Positions 56,089 through 64,000 of a DNA stretch of 64,000 nt are shown here, piece after piece; positions within the stretch are counted from its first letter, which is position 1, and each line of letters opens with the position of its first letter. The notes under the pieces are model-generated. The model was not told the DNA's origin, searched no databases, and saw only the letters and a list, made by a program, of their open reading frames with translations. Origin of the DNA: Eubacterium sp. (GTDB lineage: Bacteria; Bacillota; Clostridia; Lachnospirales; Lachnospiraceae); assembly GCA_016292095.1 (NCBI GenBank), contig JAEFAB010000026.1, positions 1 to 64,000 of the forward strand, written 5' to 3'. The position numbers and the translations under genes were made by a program.

Positions 56089-56730
56089 GTGAAAGAATAT
56101 TACATTGTCAGTGCTTTCGGACAGGGGGAAATCGTGGAAAAGAAATCGCGGTTTATTGCCCAGGTTTTTCCTATTGAATCCGAAGAAGAAGCACTCCTTT
56201 ATATAGAAGAAATTAAAAAGAAATATTGGGATGCCAGACATAACTGTTATGCTTTTGTTTTAGGAGAAAACAATGAAATCCAGCGTTTCAGTGATGATGG
56301 GGAACCACAGGGAACCGCAGGGAAACCGATTTTGGAAGTATTGAGCGGAAATAATGTGCATAATACGTTGATTGTTGTTACAAGATATTTTGGAGGAACC
56401 TTGCTTGGTACCGGAGGGCTTGTAAGAGCTTACGGCGGTTCGGCAAAAGAAGGATTGAAGAATGCTGTTGTGAAACAGGTTTGCGAAGGGGTGCATTTTG
56501 GCTTGCAGACCGATTACAACAGTATCGGAAAGATTAAATACATTCTGGGGCAGCTGAATGTTCAACCGGAGTCAGAAGAGTATGGAGCGGATGTTATGAT
56601 GCAGATTTCCATGGCAAAAGATTTGTTTGGAGAATTGCAATCCCAGATTACAGATGCCACCAGCGGAAAGGCTGTTTTCTCTGAAATAGAGGAGGCCCCT
56701 TTTTACAGAGAGGTTGAAAGTTTTTTATAA
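56089..56730 (+). CDS. YigZ/IMPACT family protein
   Basis: ~213 aa from the GTG at 56089. The N-terminal UPF0029/Impact domain carries EIVEKKSRFIAQVFP, DARHNCYAFVLG, FSDDGEPQGTAGKPILEVL and VTRYFGGTLLGTGGLVRAYG, the family hallmark. A small C-terminal ferredoxin-like domain follows (YNSIGKIKYILGQ). The function is unproven; YigZ has been tentatively linked to translation or proline peptidase regulation. The start is uncertain: TTG at 56083 and ATG at 56056 are alternatives. Confidence 0.88.
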   Translation: MKEYYIVSAFGQGEIVEKKSRFIAQVFPIESEEEALLYIEEIKKKYWDARHNCYAFVLGENNEIQRFSDDGEPQGTAGKPILEVLSGNNVHNTLIVVTRYFGGTLLGTGGLVRAYGGSAKEGLKNAVVKQVCEGVHFGLQTDYNSIGKIKYILGQLNVQPESEEYGADVMMQISMAKDLFGELQSQITDATSGKAVFSEIEEAPFYREVESFL

Positions 56731-56820
56731 TGTGATAAAATAGGCAAGGCTAATTGAGAAAAACAGAGATAGAGTATATAAGAAGATAGTGTGTTCACAA
56801 AGGTGAACTGAGGAGGAGAA

Positions 56821-58656
56821 ATGAAGCGAGAGGATATTAGAAATATTGCAATTATTGCCCACGTTGACCACGGTAAAACTACATTGGTAGACGAACTGTT
56901 AAAGCAGAGCGGCGTATTTCGTGAAAATCAGGAAGTAGCAGAACGTGTAATGGATTCCAATGATTTGGAAAGAGAACGTGGAATTACCATTCTTTCAAAG
57001 AACACAGCGGTAACTTATAAAAATACAAAGATTAATATTATTGATACACCGGGACATGCGGATTTCGGTGGTGAAGTAGAACGAGTTTTGAAAATGGTTA
57101 ACGGTGTTGTTCTTGTGGTAGATGCTTTTGAAGGGGCAATGCCTCAGACACGTTTCGTTTTAAAGAAAGCCTTGGAACTGGAACTTCCTGTTATTGTTTG
57201 TATCAACAAAATCGACAGACCGGAAGCCAGAGCAGAAGAAGTCATTGATGAAGTATTGGAACTGTTTATTGAATTGGATGCCAATGAAGAACAGTTAGAC
57301 TGTCCGTTTATTTTCGCGTCTGCAAAGAACGGTTTCGCTTCTGCGGATATTGATAAGGAAACAACAGATATGAAAGATCTGTTTGAAACAATTATTGATT
57401 ATATTCCTGCACCGGAAGGGGATCCGGATACTGATCCACAGGTGTTAATCAGTACGATTGACTACAATGAGTATGTGGGACGTATCGGTGTCGGAAAGAT
57501 TGATAACGGTACTTTGAGAGTGAATCAGGATGTAATGCTGATGAACTACCATGAACCGGATAAGAAAAAGAAGGTAAAAATCAGTAAGTTATACGAGTTT
57601 GACGGTTTGAACAAAGTGGAAGTCAATGAAGCTACTGTTGGAGCAATCGTAGCGGTTTCCGGTATTGCAGATGTGCATATTGGTGATACCCTTTGCTCCT
57701 TGGATGATCCAAAGCCGATTCCTTTCCAGAAGATTTCAGAGCCGACAATTTCCATGAACTTCATGGTAAATGATAGTCCGTTGGCAGGACAGGAAGGTAA
57801 ATTTGTAACTTCCCGTCATCTTCGTGACAGACTTTTCAGAGAATTAAATACTGACGTTAGTTTACGTGTTGAAGAAACAGAAGAAATGGATGCTTTCAAA
57901 GTATCCGGCCGTGGAGAACTTCACTTATCCGTATTGATTGAAAATATGAGACGTGAAGGCTACGAATTTGCAGTAAGTAAGGCTGAAGTTATTTACCACA
58001 CCGATGAACGCGGTAAAAAACTGGAGCCGATGGAAATCTGTTATATTGATGTACCGGATGAATTCTCCGGAGCAATCATCGAAAAACTCAGCAACCGTAA
58101 GGGAGAACTTCAGGGAATGGCTCCGACACAGGGTGGATATACCCGTTTGGAATTTGCAATTCCTTCCCGTGGACTGATTGGCTACAGAGGTCAGTTTATG
58201 ACGGATACAAAAGGAAACGGAATTATGAATACCGTGTTTGACGACTACGGCCCATTCAAGGGAGAAATCCAGTATCGTAAACAGGGATCGTTGATTGCTT
58301 TCGAAGCAGGGGAAGCAATTACCTATGGTTTATATAATGCACAGGAACGTGGAACACTGTTTATCGGACCGGGAGAAAAAGTTTATTCCGGAATGGTAGT
58401 GGGACAGACCGGACGTGCAGAAGACATCGAAATCAATGTTTGTAAGACGAAACATTTATCCAATACCAGAACATCCAGCTCCGATGAAGCACTTCGTTTA
58501 GTGCCGAAAAAGGTATTGAGTCTGGAACAGGCTTTGGAATTTATTGATACAGACGAGTTATTGGAAATTACACCGGAAAACTTGAGAATTCGTAAAAAGA
58601 TTCTGGATCCGACATTACGTAAGAGAGACAATATTCGTCGTCAGAATAATAAGTAA
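56821..58656 (+). CDS. typA: Translational GTPase TypA/BipA
   Basis: Ribosome-associated GTPase of the EF-G class, 611 aa, linked to 50S assembly and stress adaptation. G1 is [10 protein letters not shown]2 RGITI, G3 [12 protein letters not shown]4 NKIDRPEAR. Domain III and the BipA-specific C-terminal domain are present ([19 protein letters not shown], then [16 protein letters not shown]). The ATG follows GAGGAGGAG. It has its own terminator. Confidence 0.97.
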   Translation: MKREDIRNIAIIAHVDHGKTTLVDELLKQSGVFRENQEVAERVMDSNDLERERGITILSKNTAVTYKNTKINIIDTPGHADFGGEVERVLKMVNGVVLVVDAFEGAMPQTRFVLKKALELELPVIVCINKIDRPEARAEEVIDEVLELFIELDANEEQLDCPFIFASAKNGFASADIDKETTDMKDLFETIIDYIPAPEGDPDTDPQVLISTIDYNEYVGRIGVGKIDNGTLRVNQDVMLMNYHEPDKKKKVKISKLYEFDGLNKVEVNEATVGAIVAVSGIADVHIGDTLCSLDDPKPIPFQKISEPTISMNFMVNDSPLAGQEGKFVTSRHLRDRLFRELNTDVSLRVEETEEMDAFKVSGRGELHLSVLIENMRREGYEFAVSKAEVIYHTDERGKKLEPMEICYIDVPDEFSGAIIEKLSNRKGELQGMAPTQGGYTRLEFAIPSRGLIGYRGQFMTDTKGNGIMNTVFDDYGPFKGEIQYRKQGSLIAFEAGEAITYGLYNAQERGTLFIGPGEKVYSGMVVGQTGRAEDIEINVCKTKHLSNTRTSSSDEALRLVPKKVLSLEQALEFIDTDELLEITPENLRIRKKILDPTLRKRDNIRRQNNK

Positions 58657-58664
58657 AAATACAG

Positions 58665-58699
58665 AAGATGAGGATTTGAAAAAATTCTCATCTTTTTTC
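58665..58699 (+). terminator. Terminator after typA
   Basis: Stem AAGATGAG / CTCATCTT with an inner partial pairing, then TTTTTC. The -35 of the next promoter begins immediately after it. Confidence 0.85.
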
Positions 58700-58728
58700 T
58701 TGACAAATAATTGTATTAATTGTACTAT
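58700..58728 (+). promoter_or_regulatory. Strong sigma-A promoter of ABC transporter gene
   Basis: Consensus TTGACA (58700-58705), 17-base spacer, TACTAT (58723-58728). A half operator site overlaps the -10. Confidence 0.88.
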
Positions 58729-58757
58729 TGTATTGTACTAATTGACATAGTACAATA
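58720..58757. promoter_or_regulatory. Operator: repeated TTGTACTA half-sites and 10-bp inverted repeat
   Basis: Half-site TTGTACTA at 58720-58727 overlaps the -10 box. A perfect inverted repeat follows: TATTGTACTA (58731-58740) and TAGTACAATA (58748-58757), separated by 7 bases. The layout is a textbook repressor site covering the transcription start. The regulator is not in the window; GntR/YtrA or TetR-type repressors are possible classes. Confidence 0.8.
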
Positions 58758-58780
58758 CGGATATAGATGAGGGAGTAAAA

Positions 58781-61459
58781 ATGTTAGAAGTAAAAGACTT
58801 AAAAAAGACGTATAAACCGAAAAAAGGTGTAGCGGTCGAAGCATTAAAGGGTGTAAATTTGAAGTTCCCGGAAAAGGGAATGGTTTTCCTGTTAGGAAAA
58901 TCAGGAAGTGGTAAATCCACATTGTTAAATCTTCTGGGAGGCTTGGACCAATATGATGATGGAGAAATATTGATTAAGGGTGTTTCCTCCAAGACTTTTC
59001 GACAGAGTGAATTTGATTCCTACCGAAATACTTACGTTGGTTTCATTTTCCAGGAATATAATGTATTAGAAGAATTTACAGTCGGTGCCAATATTGCACT
59101 GGCAATTGAATTACAGGGTAGAAAAGCTGAAAATGATGAAATCAATGAAATACTTAAAACGGTGGACCTAGAGGGACTTGGTGGAAGAAAACCAAATGAA
59201 TTATCAGGAGGACAGAAGCAGCGTGTGGCAATTGCCAGAGCTTTGGTTAAGAAACCCCAGATTATTATGGCGGATGAGCCGACCGGAGCGTTGGATTCCA
59301 ATACGGGAACTCAGGTGCTGGAGACTTTAAAAAAATTGTCCAAGGAAAAGCTTGTCATTGTTGTTTCTCATGATAGAGAATTTGCGGAGAAGTACGGTGA
59401 CAGAATTATCGAACTGGCAGACGGAGAAGTAATCCGTGATGTGGAAAGAAGTCAGGAGTCGGTGGAATTGCCTGAAAGCGGCATGGAATTTGAACAGGAC
59501 AGTATTGTATTTTCTGAAGGCTATCAGTTGACAGAAGAAGACCGGATTTTAATCAATGAATTCTTAAGCGGAAGAAAAGAAAAAGTAAAAGCTTTTCTGA
59601 AGGGGAAGAAGCAGGGCGGATTTACGGAAACCGATCAGAACAGCATTGTTCATCATGACCGAACCTTTAAACTGATTAAATCAAGATTGCCGTTGATGAA
59701 TGCGGTAAAAATCGGTGCCAGCGGTCTGAAGCATAAAAAGATTCGACTGACTATTACGATTCTGTTATCCTTTGTGGCCTTTTCATTGTTTGCCTTGGCA
59801 GATACATTTGGAAGCTACGACAATGCCAAAACATGCACGGAATCACTGGTGGATTCCAAGGTGAGTTACGTGTCCTTTACGAAGAAAGCTGAAGACAATG
59901 GAAACGGCTATTATTCATCTTATGGAAATTTCACCGATAAAGATGTAAAAAAGATTTCCAAAGAAAATAAAATGAAATTTAAAGGAGTATATGTTCCGGA
60001 TATTGATTGGATGATTTCCAATATTGCGGACGGTGATGCCCTTTCCGAAACAGATGAAGACAGTGCATACTGTACTTACTATTCCGGATTTGTAAATTTA
60101 CAGTTGGAAGATTTGAAAAATTACGGCTATGAATTTGTGGCCGGAACTCTTCCGAAAGAAAAGAATGAAGTGGCAATTTCATCTTACTGTTTTGAAAGTT
60201 TTAAAAAGGCAGGTTATTGTAAGGAACCGGGACAGAAAGGGGAAAAGATTACATCCTATAACGATATGCTGGGCAAAGAACTCCATGTGGGAGATGCGGT
60301 CTATAAGGTTTCCGGAATATATAACAATCACATAGATTTAGGACGTTACGAAATGGTGGGAAAAGAAATCCCTAATGCAACCATGGCAGAAAAATTGGCA
60401 GTATATGCTTTGGGATATGAATTATCGGAAATTAAAGGATACAGTCTGGCAGGAGCATTGGTTGTTTCTGAAGAAAAGATGAATGAAATGCGTCAGAATG
60501 GGATGGAACTTGGAAAAGCTGTTGGGGTAGATTTCGACATCTCCACGGAAAATTTCGGTAGTTGTGCAGAGCGTGTGGCGAAAATGAATCAGATTGACGC
60601 CTCAGTTGTTTCCTGGGTTGACGGTGAGAAGAAAGAATTGAAAGAAGATGAAATCATTCTTTCCTCAGATCTGTGTATAGAAGAACCGAAAGATGGAGTA
60701 AAAGAACTCATTGAAGCAGCAAAAAATCAGGATGGTATTGCTGTAAATCAGTATGAGTATTCCAACGGAAAAGAAAAAGAAATGAAAGTTGTTGGAATAA
60801 TTGATGTTGAAAAATATCCGATTTATAAGGATGTCACAGTAATTTCAGACAAGACTTATAAACCGGAATGGGAATTGTTAAAGGGAACTTATGAATATGT
60901 GGTTGCCCCAATGCCTAAGGATAAAAAAGATATCCGCAATATTGTGGATTATTGTTCTAAGGTGCAGAAACATCAGAAAAATCTGGAACTGGAATATGAA
61001 ATGAGAAATTCGGTTACATTGGAACTAAATACCATTGATGCGGTATTGAAGGCGGTATCGAAAGTATTCTTATATATTGGTTTGGGATTTGCATTATTTG
61101 CTGCACTGATGTTAGCAAACTTTATTGCAACCAGTGTTTCTTATAAGAAACAGGAAATTGGAATCTTAAGAGCTATTGGTGCAAGAAGCAGTGATGTGTT
61201 TAAAATCTTTGCTGCGGAAAGTATGATTATTGCTCTTGTTAATTTCCTTCTGGCATGCATTGCAACGGGTATCGGCGTACATTTCTTAAATTACTACATG
61301 CGTCTAAGCACCGGAGTACTGATTACAATTTTAAATTATGGTCTCAGACAAATCCTGTTGCTGTTGGCAGTAAGTATTGGAGTGGCATTAATTTCAAGTT
61401 TCATTCCGGTATGGAGAATTGCCAGAAAGAAACCAATTGATGCGATTAGAAACAAATAA
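58781..61459 (+). CDS. ABC transporter, ATPase fused to FtsX-type permease
   Basis: 892 aa, MacB/LolD-like. The ATPase (1-~235) has Walker A GKSGSGKST, Q-loop FQEYNVL, signature ELSGGQKQR, Walker B IIMADEPTGALD and a switch His (VVSHD). A linker precedes the first transmembrane helix at ~323-343. A large extracellular region follows (~345-755). Three C-terminal helices of an FtsX domain lie at ~765-885 (YKKQEIGILRAIGARSSDVFKIF). It could export or sense peptides or lipids, as MacB-type systems do (inference). It is regulated by the operator at 58720-58757. Confidence 0.93.
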   Translation: MLEVKDLKKTYKPKKGVAVEALKGVNLKFPEKGMVFLLGKSGSGKSTLLNLLGGLDQYDDGEILIKGVSSKTFRQSEFDSYRNTYVGFIFQEYNVLEEFTVGANIALAIELQGRKAENDEINEILKTVDLEGLGGRKPNELSGGQKQRVAIARALVKKPQIIMADEPTGALDSNTGTQVLETLKKLSKEKLVIVVSHDREFAEKYGDRIIELADGEVIRDVERSQESVELPESGMEFEQDSIVFSEGYQLTEEDRILINEFLSGRKEKVKAFLKGKKQGGFTETDQNSIVHHDRTFKLIKSRLPLMNAVKIGASGLKHKKIRLTITILLSFVAFSLFALADTFGSYDNAKTCTESLVDSKVSYVSFTKKAEDNGNGYYSSYGNFTDKDVKKISKENKMKFKGVYVPDIDWMISNIADGDALSETDEDSAYCTYYSGFVNLQLEDLKNYGYEFVAGTLPKEKNEVAISSYCFESFKKAGYCKEPGQKGEKITSYNDMLGKELHVGDAVYKVSGIYNNHIDLGRYEMVGKEIPNATMAEKLAVYALGYELSEIKGYSLAGALVVSEEKMNEMRQNGMELGKAVGVDFDISTENFGSCAERVAKMNQIDASVVSWVDGEKKELKEDEIILSSDLCIEEPKDGVKELIEAAKNQDGIAVNQYEYSNGKEKEMKVVGIIDVEKYPIYKDVTVISDKTYKPEWELLKGTYEYVVAPMPKDKKDIRNIVDYCSKVQKHQKNLELEYEMRNSVTLELNTIDAVLKAVSKVFLYIGLGFALFAALMLANFIATSVSYKKQEIGILRAIGARSSDVFKIFAAESMIIALVNFLLACIATGIGVHFLNYYMRLSTGVLITILNYGLRQILLLLAVSIGVALISSFIPVWRIARKKPIDAIRNK

Positions 61460-61462
61460 TAC

Positions 61463-61491
61463 TTGCAGGATGATGAAAGTCACATTATAAT
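61463..61491 (+). promoter_or_regulatory. Sigma-A promoter of DUF5688 gene
   Basis: TTGCAG (61463-61468), 17-base spacer, TATAAT (61486-61491). It starts 4 bases after the ABC transporter stop. It shows that the TTG at 61491 cannot be the translation start. Confidence 0.75.
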
Positions 61492-61538
61492 TGAGTGTGT
61501 TAACTGTATCTATGTGTGAACTTCTTGTATTTGAAGTG

Positions 61539-62567
61539 ATGAAAAACGATATGAAATACGAGAGCTTTACAGAAGAAGTTCAAAAGAACTTAACAACGAT
61601 TGTGACGGAAAAAATAGGAGAGGGGACAGTCGTCATTCGAAATGTGTTGAAGAATAACGGCGTGCGGATGAAGGCTGTCAGCATTCTCCGGAAAAATGAA
61701 AATGCGACACCGTCCATTTATTTGAAACAATACTATAACGAGTTCAAAAAAGGGCGGAGCGTAGAAAGTATCTGTAATGAAATTTTTCAGATTTATGAAG
61801 AAAGTTTAAAAGCATTTCGAGAGAATATTAGTTTGGAACAATTATCGGATTTTGAAACAGTACAAGATAAAATTTTTTATCGTTTGATTAACTATGAAAT
61901 GAATCGAAGCCTTTTGGCAGACGTTCCTCATTATCGGTTTCTGGACCTGGCAATCGTATTTTTTATTTGTCTGGATAGTCAGGATGACGGAGTCACCTCT
62001 GTGTTAATCCATCATTTTAATGTGGACGCATGGGGGAAAACCGCAGAGGAAATCAGAGAATGTGCATTAAAAAACACCTGGAAGAAATACCCGGTGTGGA
62101 TACGAAATATGGAAGATGTAATCTCTGATATGATTCTAAAGGATATAAAGGCGACCTACGAAGATCAGGAAGAGGGAATGGTAGAAGAAGACAGCTTCTA
62201 CGGAAACTATGATATTTCCCAGGTGGAACAGGTAATCAAGGAAGAAGTGAAAGAACTGAAAGCAGAAAAGAATATGGAAATGTATGTAATGTCTAACAGC
62301 CACCGATTAAACGGTGCTGCATGCATTACCTATCCGGGAGCTTTGAAACAGTTTGCGGAAGAACATCAAAGTGACCTTTGCATTATTCCAAGTTCCATCC
62401 ATGAGGTGATTTTAGTTCTTGGGACAGATTGGGATATGGAGTGGCTGGACCGAATGATTCGTCAGGTAAACAAAGAAGATTTGGATCCGGTGGAAATTTT
62501 ATCCGATCATGTTTATATATACAGACGGGACCTGGAGAAAATAGTATATCCCGGTGAGGAAAACTAA
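61539..62567 (+). CDS. DUF5688 family protein, unknown function
   Basis: ~342 aa, soluble. The N-terminal part (SFTEEVQKNLTTIVTEKIGEG, NNGVRMKAVSIL, and YLKQYYNEFKKGRSVESICNEIF) matches DUF5688, common in Lachnospiraceae. Later the C-terminal half has MYVMSNSHRLNGAACITYPGALKQFAEEHQSDL and CIIPSSIHEVILV, which resemble a family-specific domain. No catalytic motif is recognised. The start is uncertain: ATG at 61539 (weak GAAGTG) or 61551. It has its own promoter. Confidence 0.75.
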   Translation: MKNDMKYESFTEEVQKNLTTIVTEKIGEGTVVIRNVLKNNGVRMKAVSILRKNENATPSIYLKQYYNEFKKGRSVESICNEIFQIYEESLKAFRENISLEQLSDFETVQDKIFYRLINYEMNRSLLADVPHYRFLDLAIVFFICLDSQDDGVTSVLIHHFNVDAWGKTAEEIRECALKNTWKKYPVWIRNMEDVISDMILKDIKATYEDQEEGMVEEDSFYGNYDISQVEQVIKEEVKELKAEKNMEMYVMSNSHRLNGAACITYPGALKQFAEEHQSDLCIIPSSIHEVILVLGTDWDMEWLDRMIRQVNKEDLDPVEILSDHVYIYRRDLEKIVYPGEEN

Positions 62568-62603
62568 AAAATTCCGAACTCTTTTTGCAAGAAATTCGGA
62601 ATT
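62566..62603 (-). terminator. Terminator of the tRNA-Arg transcript
   Basis: 9-bp stem AATTCCGAA (62570-62578) / TTCGGAATT (62595-62603), followed on the minus strand by TTTTT. It overlaps the DUF5688 stop codon. Confidence 0.8.
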
Positions 62604-62611
62604 AATTAAAG

Positions 62612-62683
62612 TGCACCCGACAGGAATCGAACCTGCATTACCGCCTCCGGAGGGCGGCGTTCTATCCGTTATACTACGGGTGC
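62612..62683 (-). tRNA. tRNA-Arg (anticodon CCG)
   Basis: 72 nt. Acceptor stem GCACCCG / CGGGTGC, then TA, a D-arm with GG in the loop, the anticodon stem CCGCC/GGCGG and loop CTCCGGA giving anticodon CCG, the T-arm TTCGATT loop, and discriminator A. CCA is not encoded. It decodes the rare CGG codon. A promoter lies upstream on the same strand and a terminator downstream. Confidence 0.93.
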
Positions 62684-62691
62684 ATTCTTGT

Positions 62692-62720
62692 ATTTTACAT
62701 TACAAAAAAATAAAAAGCAA
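62692..62720 (-). promoter_or_regulatory. Promoter of tRNA-Arg
   Basis: On the minus strand TTGCTT (62720-62715), 17-base spacer, TAAAAT (62697-62692), 8 bases upstream of the tRNA 5' end. Confidence 0.7.
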
Positions 62721-62761
62721 CAATTAAATAAACCATATTGCCCTATTAAGAAGAGCAAAAG

Positions 62762-62790
62762 TTGAATTTTCAGGGTTTTTTTGTTATGAT
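62762..62790 (+). promoter_or_regulatory. Sigma-A promoter of the 250-aa membrane protein gene
   Basis: TTGAAT (62762-62767), 17-base spacer, TATGAT (62785-62790), about 35 bases before the GTG start. Confidence 0.7.
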
Positions 62791-62825
62791 GTCCTTAATA
62801 TTGTGTTTTAAGGAGATTTTCAAAA

Positions 62826-63578
62826 GTGGATACTGAAGAAAAGAAGTTAACAAGTTCCGAGATTGAGGAGATGCTCAGAGAAGTTGAGGAAATCCACAGA
62901 CCTCGAAGAACAGTCAATCAAAATCGAAAGCCAAAGAAGAGAATACGACTTGACCGTATTATTGCATTTTCCGTTTTAGCATTATTACTGGTAGCTGTTG
63001 TGGTTATCGTTGTAAAGATGTTTAAAGGAAGTCCATTAACAAGTAAAGAAGAGGATACGACAAAGGCATACACATCTTCCCCGTTAGTAGATGATAAATA
63101 TCCTGAAATCACTGAATTGGTACAGAACTATTTGTCAGCATATCTGATTGCAGATGACGAAAAACGAATGAATACCATTCGTGAATGTGTTGTGGATTTG
63201 GATGACCTGAATAACATTAAGCGTCGTGAATATGTGAAAAGCTATTCGGATGTAGAGTGTTACACAAAGGATGGTCCATATGATGATACTTATATCGTTT
63301 ATGCATACTATCAGGTAACTTACAAAAATATTTCGACTGCAGATCCGAATATCACAGTATTCTATGTAATGCGTCAGGGTGAAACAAACAATGTTTACAT
63401 TAAAAACAAAATTCCGGATGACGTAAAAGAATACATTGAACAGATTTCAGCAGATAAAGATGTACAGGCATTATTCAGTGACGTCAACGAAGAGCATGAG
63501 GCAGCAAGAACAAAGGATGAAAACTTGGATAAGTTCCTTTTAAGTTTGGAAAAGAAAGCTGCTACCAAAAAAGAATAG
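62826..63578 (+). CDS. Single-span membrane protein, unknown function
   Basis: 250 aa. The cytoplasmic N-terminus (1-~43) is charged (KKLTSSEIEEMLREVEEI, then NRKPKKRIRLDR). One transmembrane helix lies at ~45-65 (IIAFSVLALLLVAVVVIVV). The outer ~180 residues are soluble, with YLSAYLIADDEKRMNTIRE and a beta-rich SNTF2-like YIVYAYYQVTYKNI segment; it ends acidic/basic. I do not recognise the family with certainty. The start is GTG at 62826 with AAGGAG ten bases upstream. It has its own promoter. A weak hairpin (GGTGTCGG/CCGGCACC, 63592-63611) follows. Confidence 0.75.
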   Translation: MDTEEKKLTSSEIEEMLREVEEIHRPRRTVNQNRKPKKRIRLDRIIAFSVLALLLVAVVVIVVKMFKGSPLTSKEEDTTKAYTSSPLVDDKYPEITELVQNYLSAYLIADDEKRMNTIRECVVDLDDLNNIKRREYVKSYSDVECYTKDGPYDDTYIVYAYYQVTYKNISTADPNITVFYVMRQGETNNVYIKNKIPDDVKEYIEQISADKDVQALFSDVNEEHEAARTKDENLDKFLLSLEKKAATKKE

Positions 63579-63629
63579 GAAAGAATATGGTGGTGTCGGA
63601 TTTCCGGCACCATCTTTATTGGAAAAAAT

Positions 63630-64000
63630 ATGAAAGAAAACAAGTTCAAAAAACAAATTGAAGACCATGAAGAAATTCGAATTAACAAGTATCTCAGTGA
63701 CGCCGGAGTTTGCTCCAGAAGAGAGGCGGATCGTCTGGTGGAACAGGGGAAAATTCTTGTAAACGGAGCTCCGGCAGTCATGGGGCAGAAGATTAAAATT
63801 ACAGATGAAATTCTTGTAAACGGCCAGCGGGTGTCCAGAGAAGAGGAAAGAATTTTAATTGCTTTCAACAAGCCGGTAGGCATTGAATGTACTTCGGATT
63901 TGAAAAATCCGGATAATATCATTCGATATATCGGATATCCGAAACGGATTTATCCTATTGGAAGATTGGACAAAAATTCCCAGGGATTGATTTTACTGAC
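63630..64000 (+). CDS. 23S rRNA pseudouridine synthase, RluF-like (cut by window end)
   Basis: The first 123 residues of an RsuA-family pseudouridine synthase. The N-terminal S4 RNA-binding domain reads IRINKYLSDAGVCSRREADRLVEQG and ILVNGAPAVMG. The catalytic domain begins with AFNKPVGIECTSDLKNPDNI and the catalytic Asp is in IGRLDKNSQGLILL. The NKPVGIECT and DNIIRYI wording is closest to RluF. The ATG at 63630 has a weak TGGAAA. The C-terminus is outside the window. Confidence 0.9.
   Translation, partial: MKENKFKKQIEDHEEIRINKYLSDAGVCSRREADRLVEQGKILVNGAPAVMGQKIKITDEILVNGQRVSREEERILIAFNKPVGIECTSDLKNPDNIIRYIGYPKRIYPIGRLDKNSQGLILL

Overview
The window looks like a chromosomal segment of a spore-forming, Gram-positive anaerobe, most likely a Lachnospiraceae (Clostridia). 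The evidence is an AT-rich base composition, AGGAGG-type ribosome binding sites, a T-box leader on valS, a CIRCE operator on clpB, a contiguous spoIIA-spoVA block, and families I associate with Lachnospiraceae (DUF5716, DUF5717, DUF4364, DUF4250, DUF5688). No insertion sequence, prophage, integrase or CRISPR array was seen. Both ends cut a gene: trigger factor on the left and an RluF-type pseudouridine synthase on the right.

Layout. 1-6.2 kb: proteostasis operon tig, clpP, clpX, lon, engB and a DUF4364 regulator. 6.2-7.7 kb: malic enzyme and a small membrane protein on the minus strand. 7.9-12.8 kb: rho, rpmE with a structured leader, yqhQ, prmC, prfA. 12.8-15.1 kb: a tyrosine phosphatase / chain-length adaptor / BY-kinase module with no glycosyltransferases beside it. 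15.2-19.3 kb: a compact island of HPr-kinase-like protein, PqqD-like RiPP-recognition protein, SipW-type peptidase and ABC exporter, followed by a lipoprotein barnase-like RNase and its barstar. 19.4-25.2 kb: glmM, VanZ-like protein, hisC and CIRCE-controlled clpB. 25.2-29.9 kb: small membrane proteins, citrate synthase and rarA.

29.9-35.5 kb: an uncharacterised trio of a 1177-aa DUF5717 protein, an Hsp70/actin-fold DUF5716 protein and a TPR protein. 35.5-40.2 kb: T-box, valS, a 47-aa protein and a membrane zinc-ribbon/TPR protein. 40.2-45.2 kb: spoIIAA-spoIIAB-sigF-spoVAA-AB-AC, a 65-aa unknown, spoVAD and spoVAE. 45.2-46.9 kb: gdhA behind a 15-bp inverted repeat. 47-53.2 kb: a surface locus with a Lys-rich secreted protein, an ECF sigma factor, an RsgI-like anti-sigma with an Asn-Pro site, and two large secreted proteins with Lys-rich C-termini. 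53.3-64 kb: class A PBP, YigZ, TypA/BipA, an operator-controlled ABC transporter, a DUF5688 protein, tRNA-Arg(CCG), a membrane protein and the pseudouridine synthase.

The parts that current families do not explain well are the HprK/PqqD/peptidase/exporter/barnase island, the DUF5717-DUF5716-TPR trio, and the ECF/RsgI-like surface locus. All calls come from reading the sequence; no database search was run.
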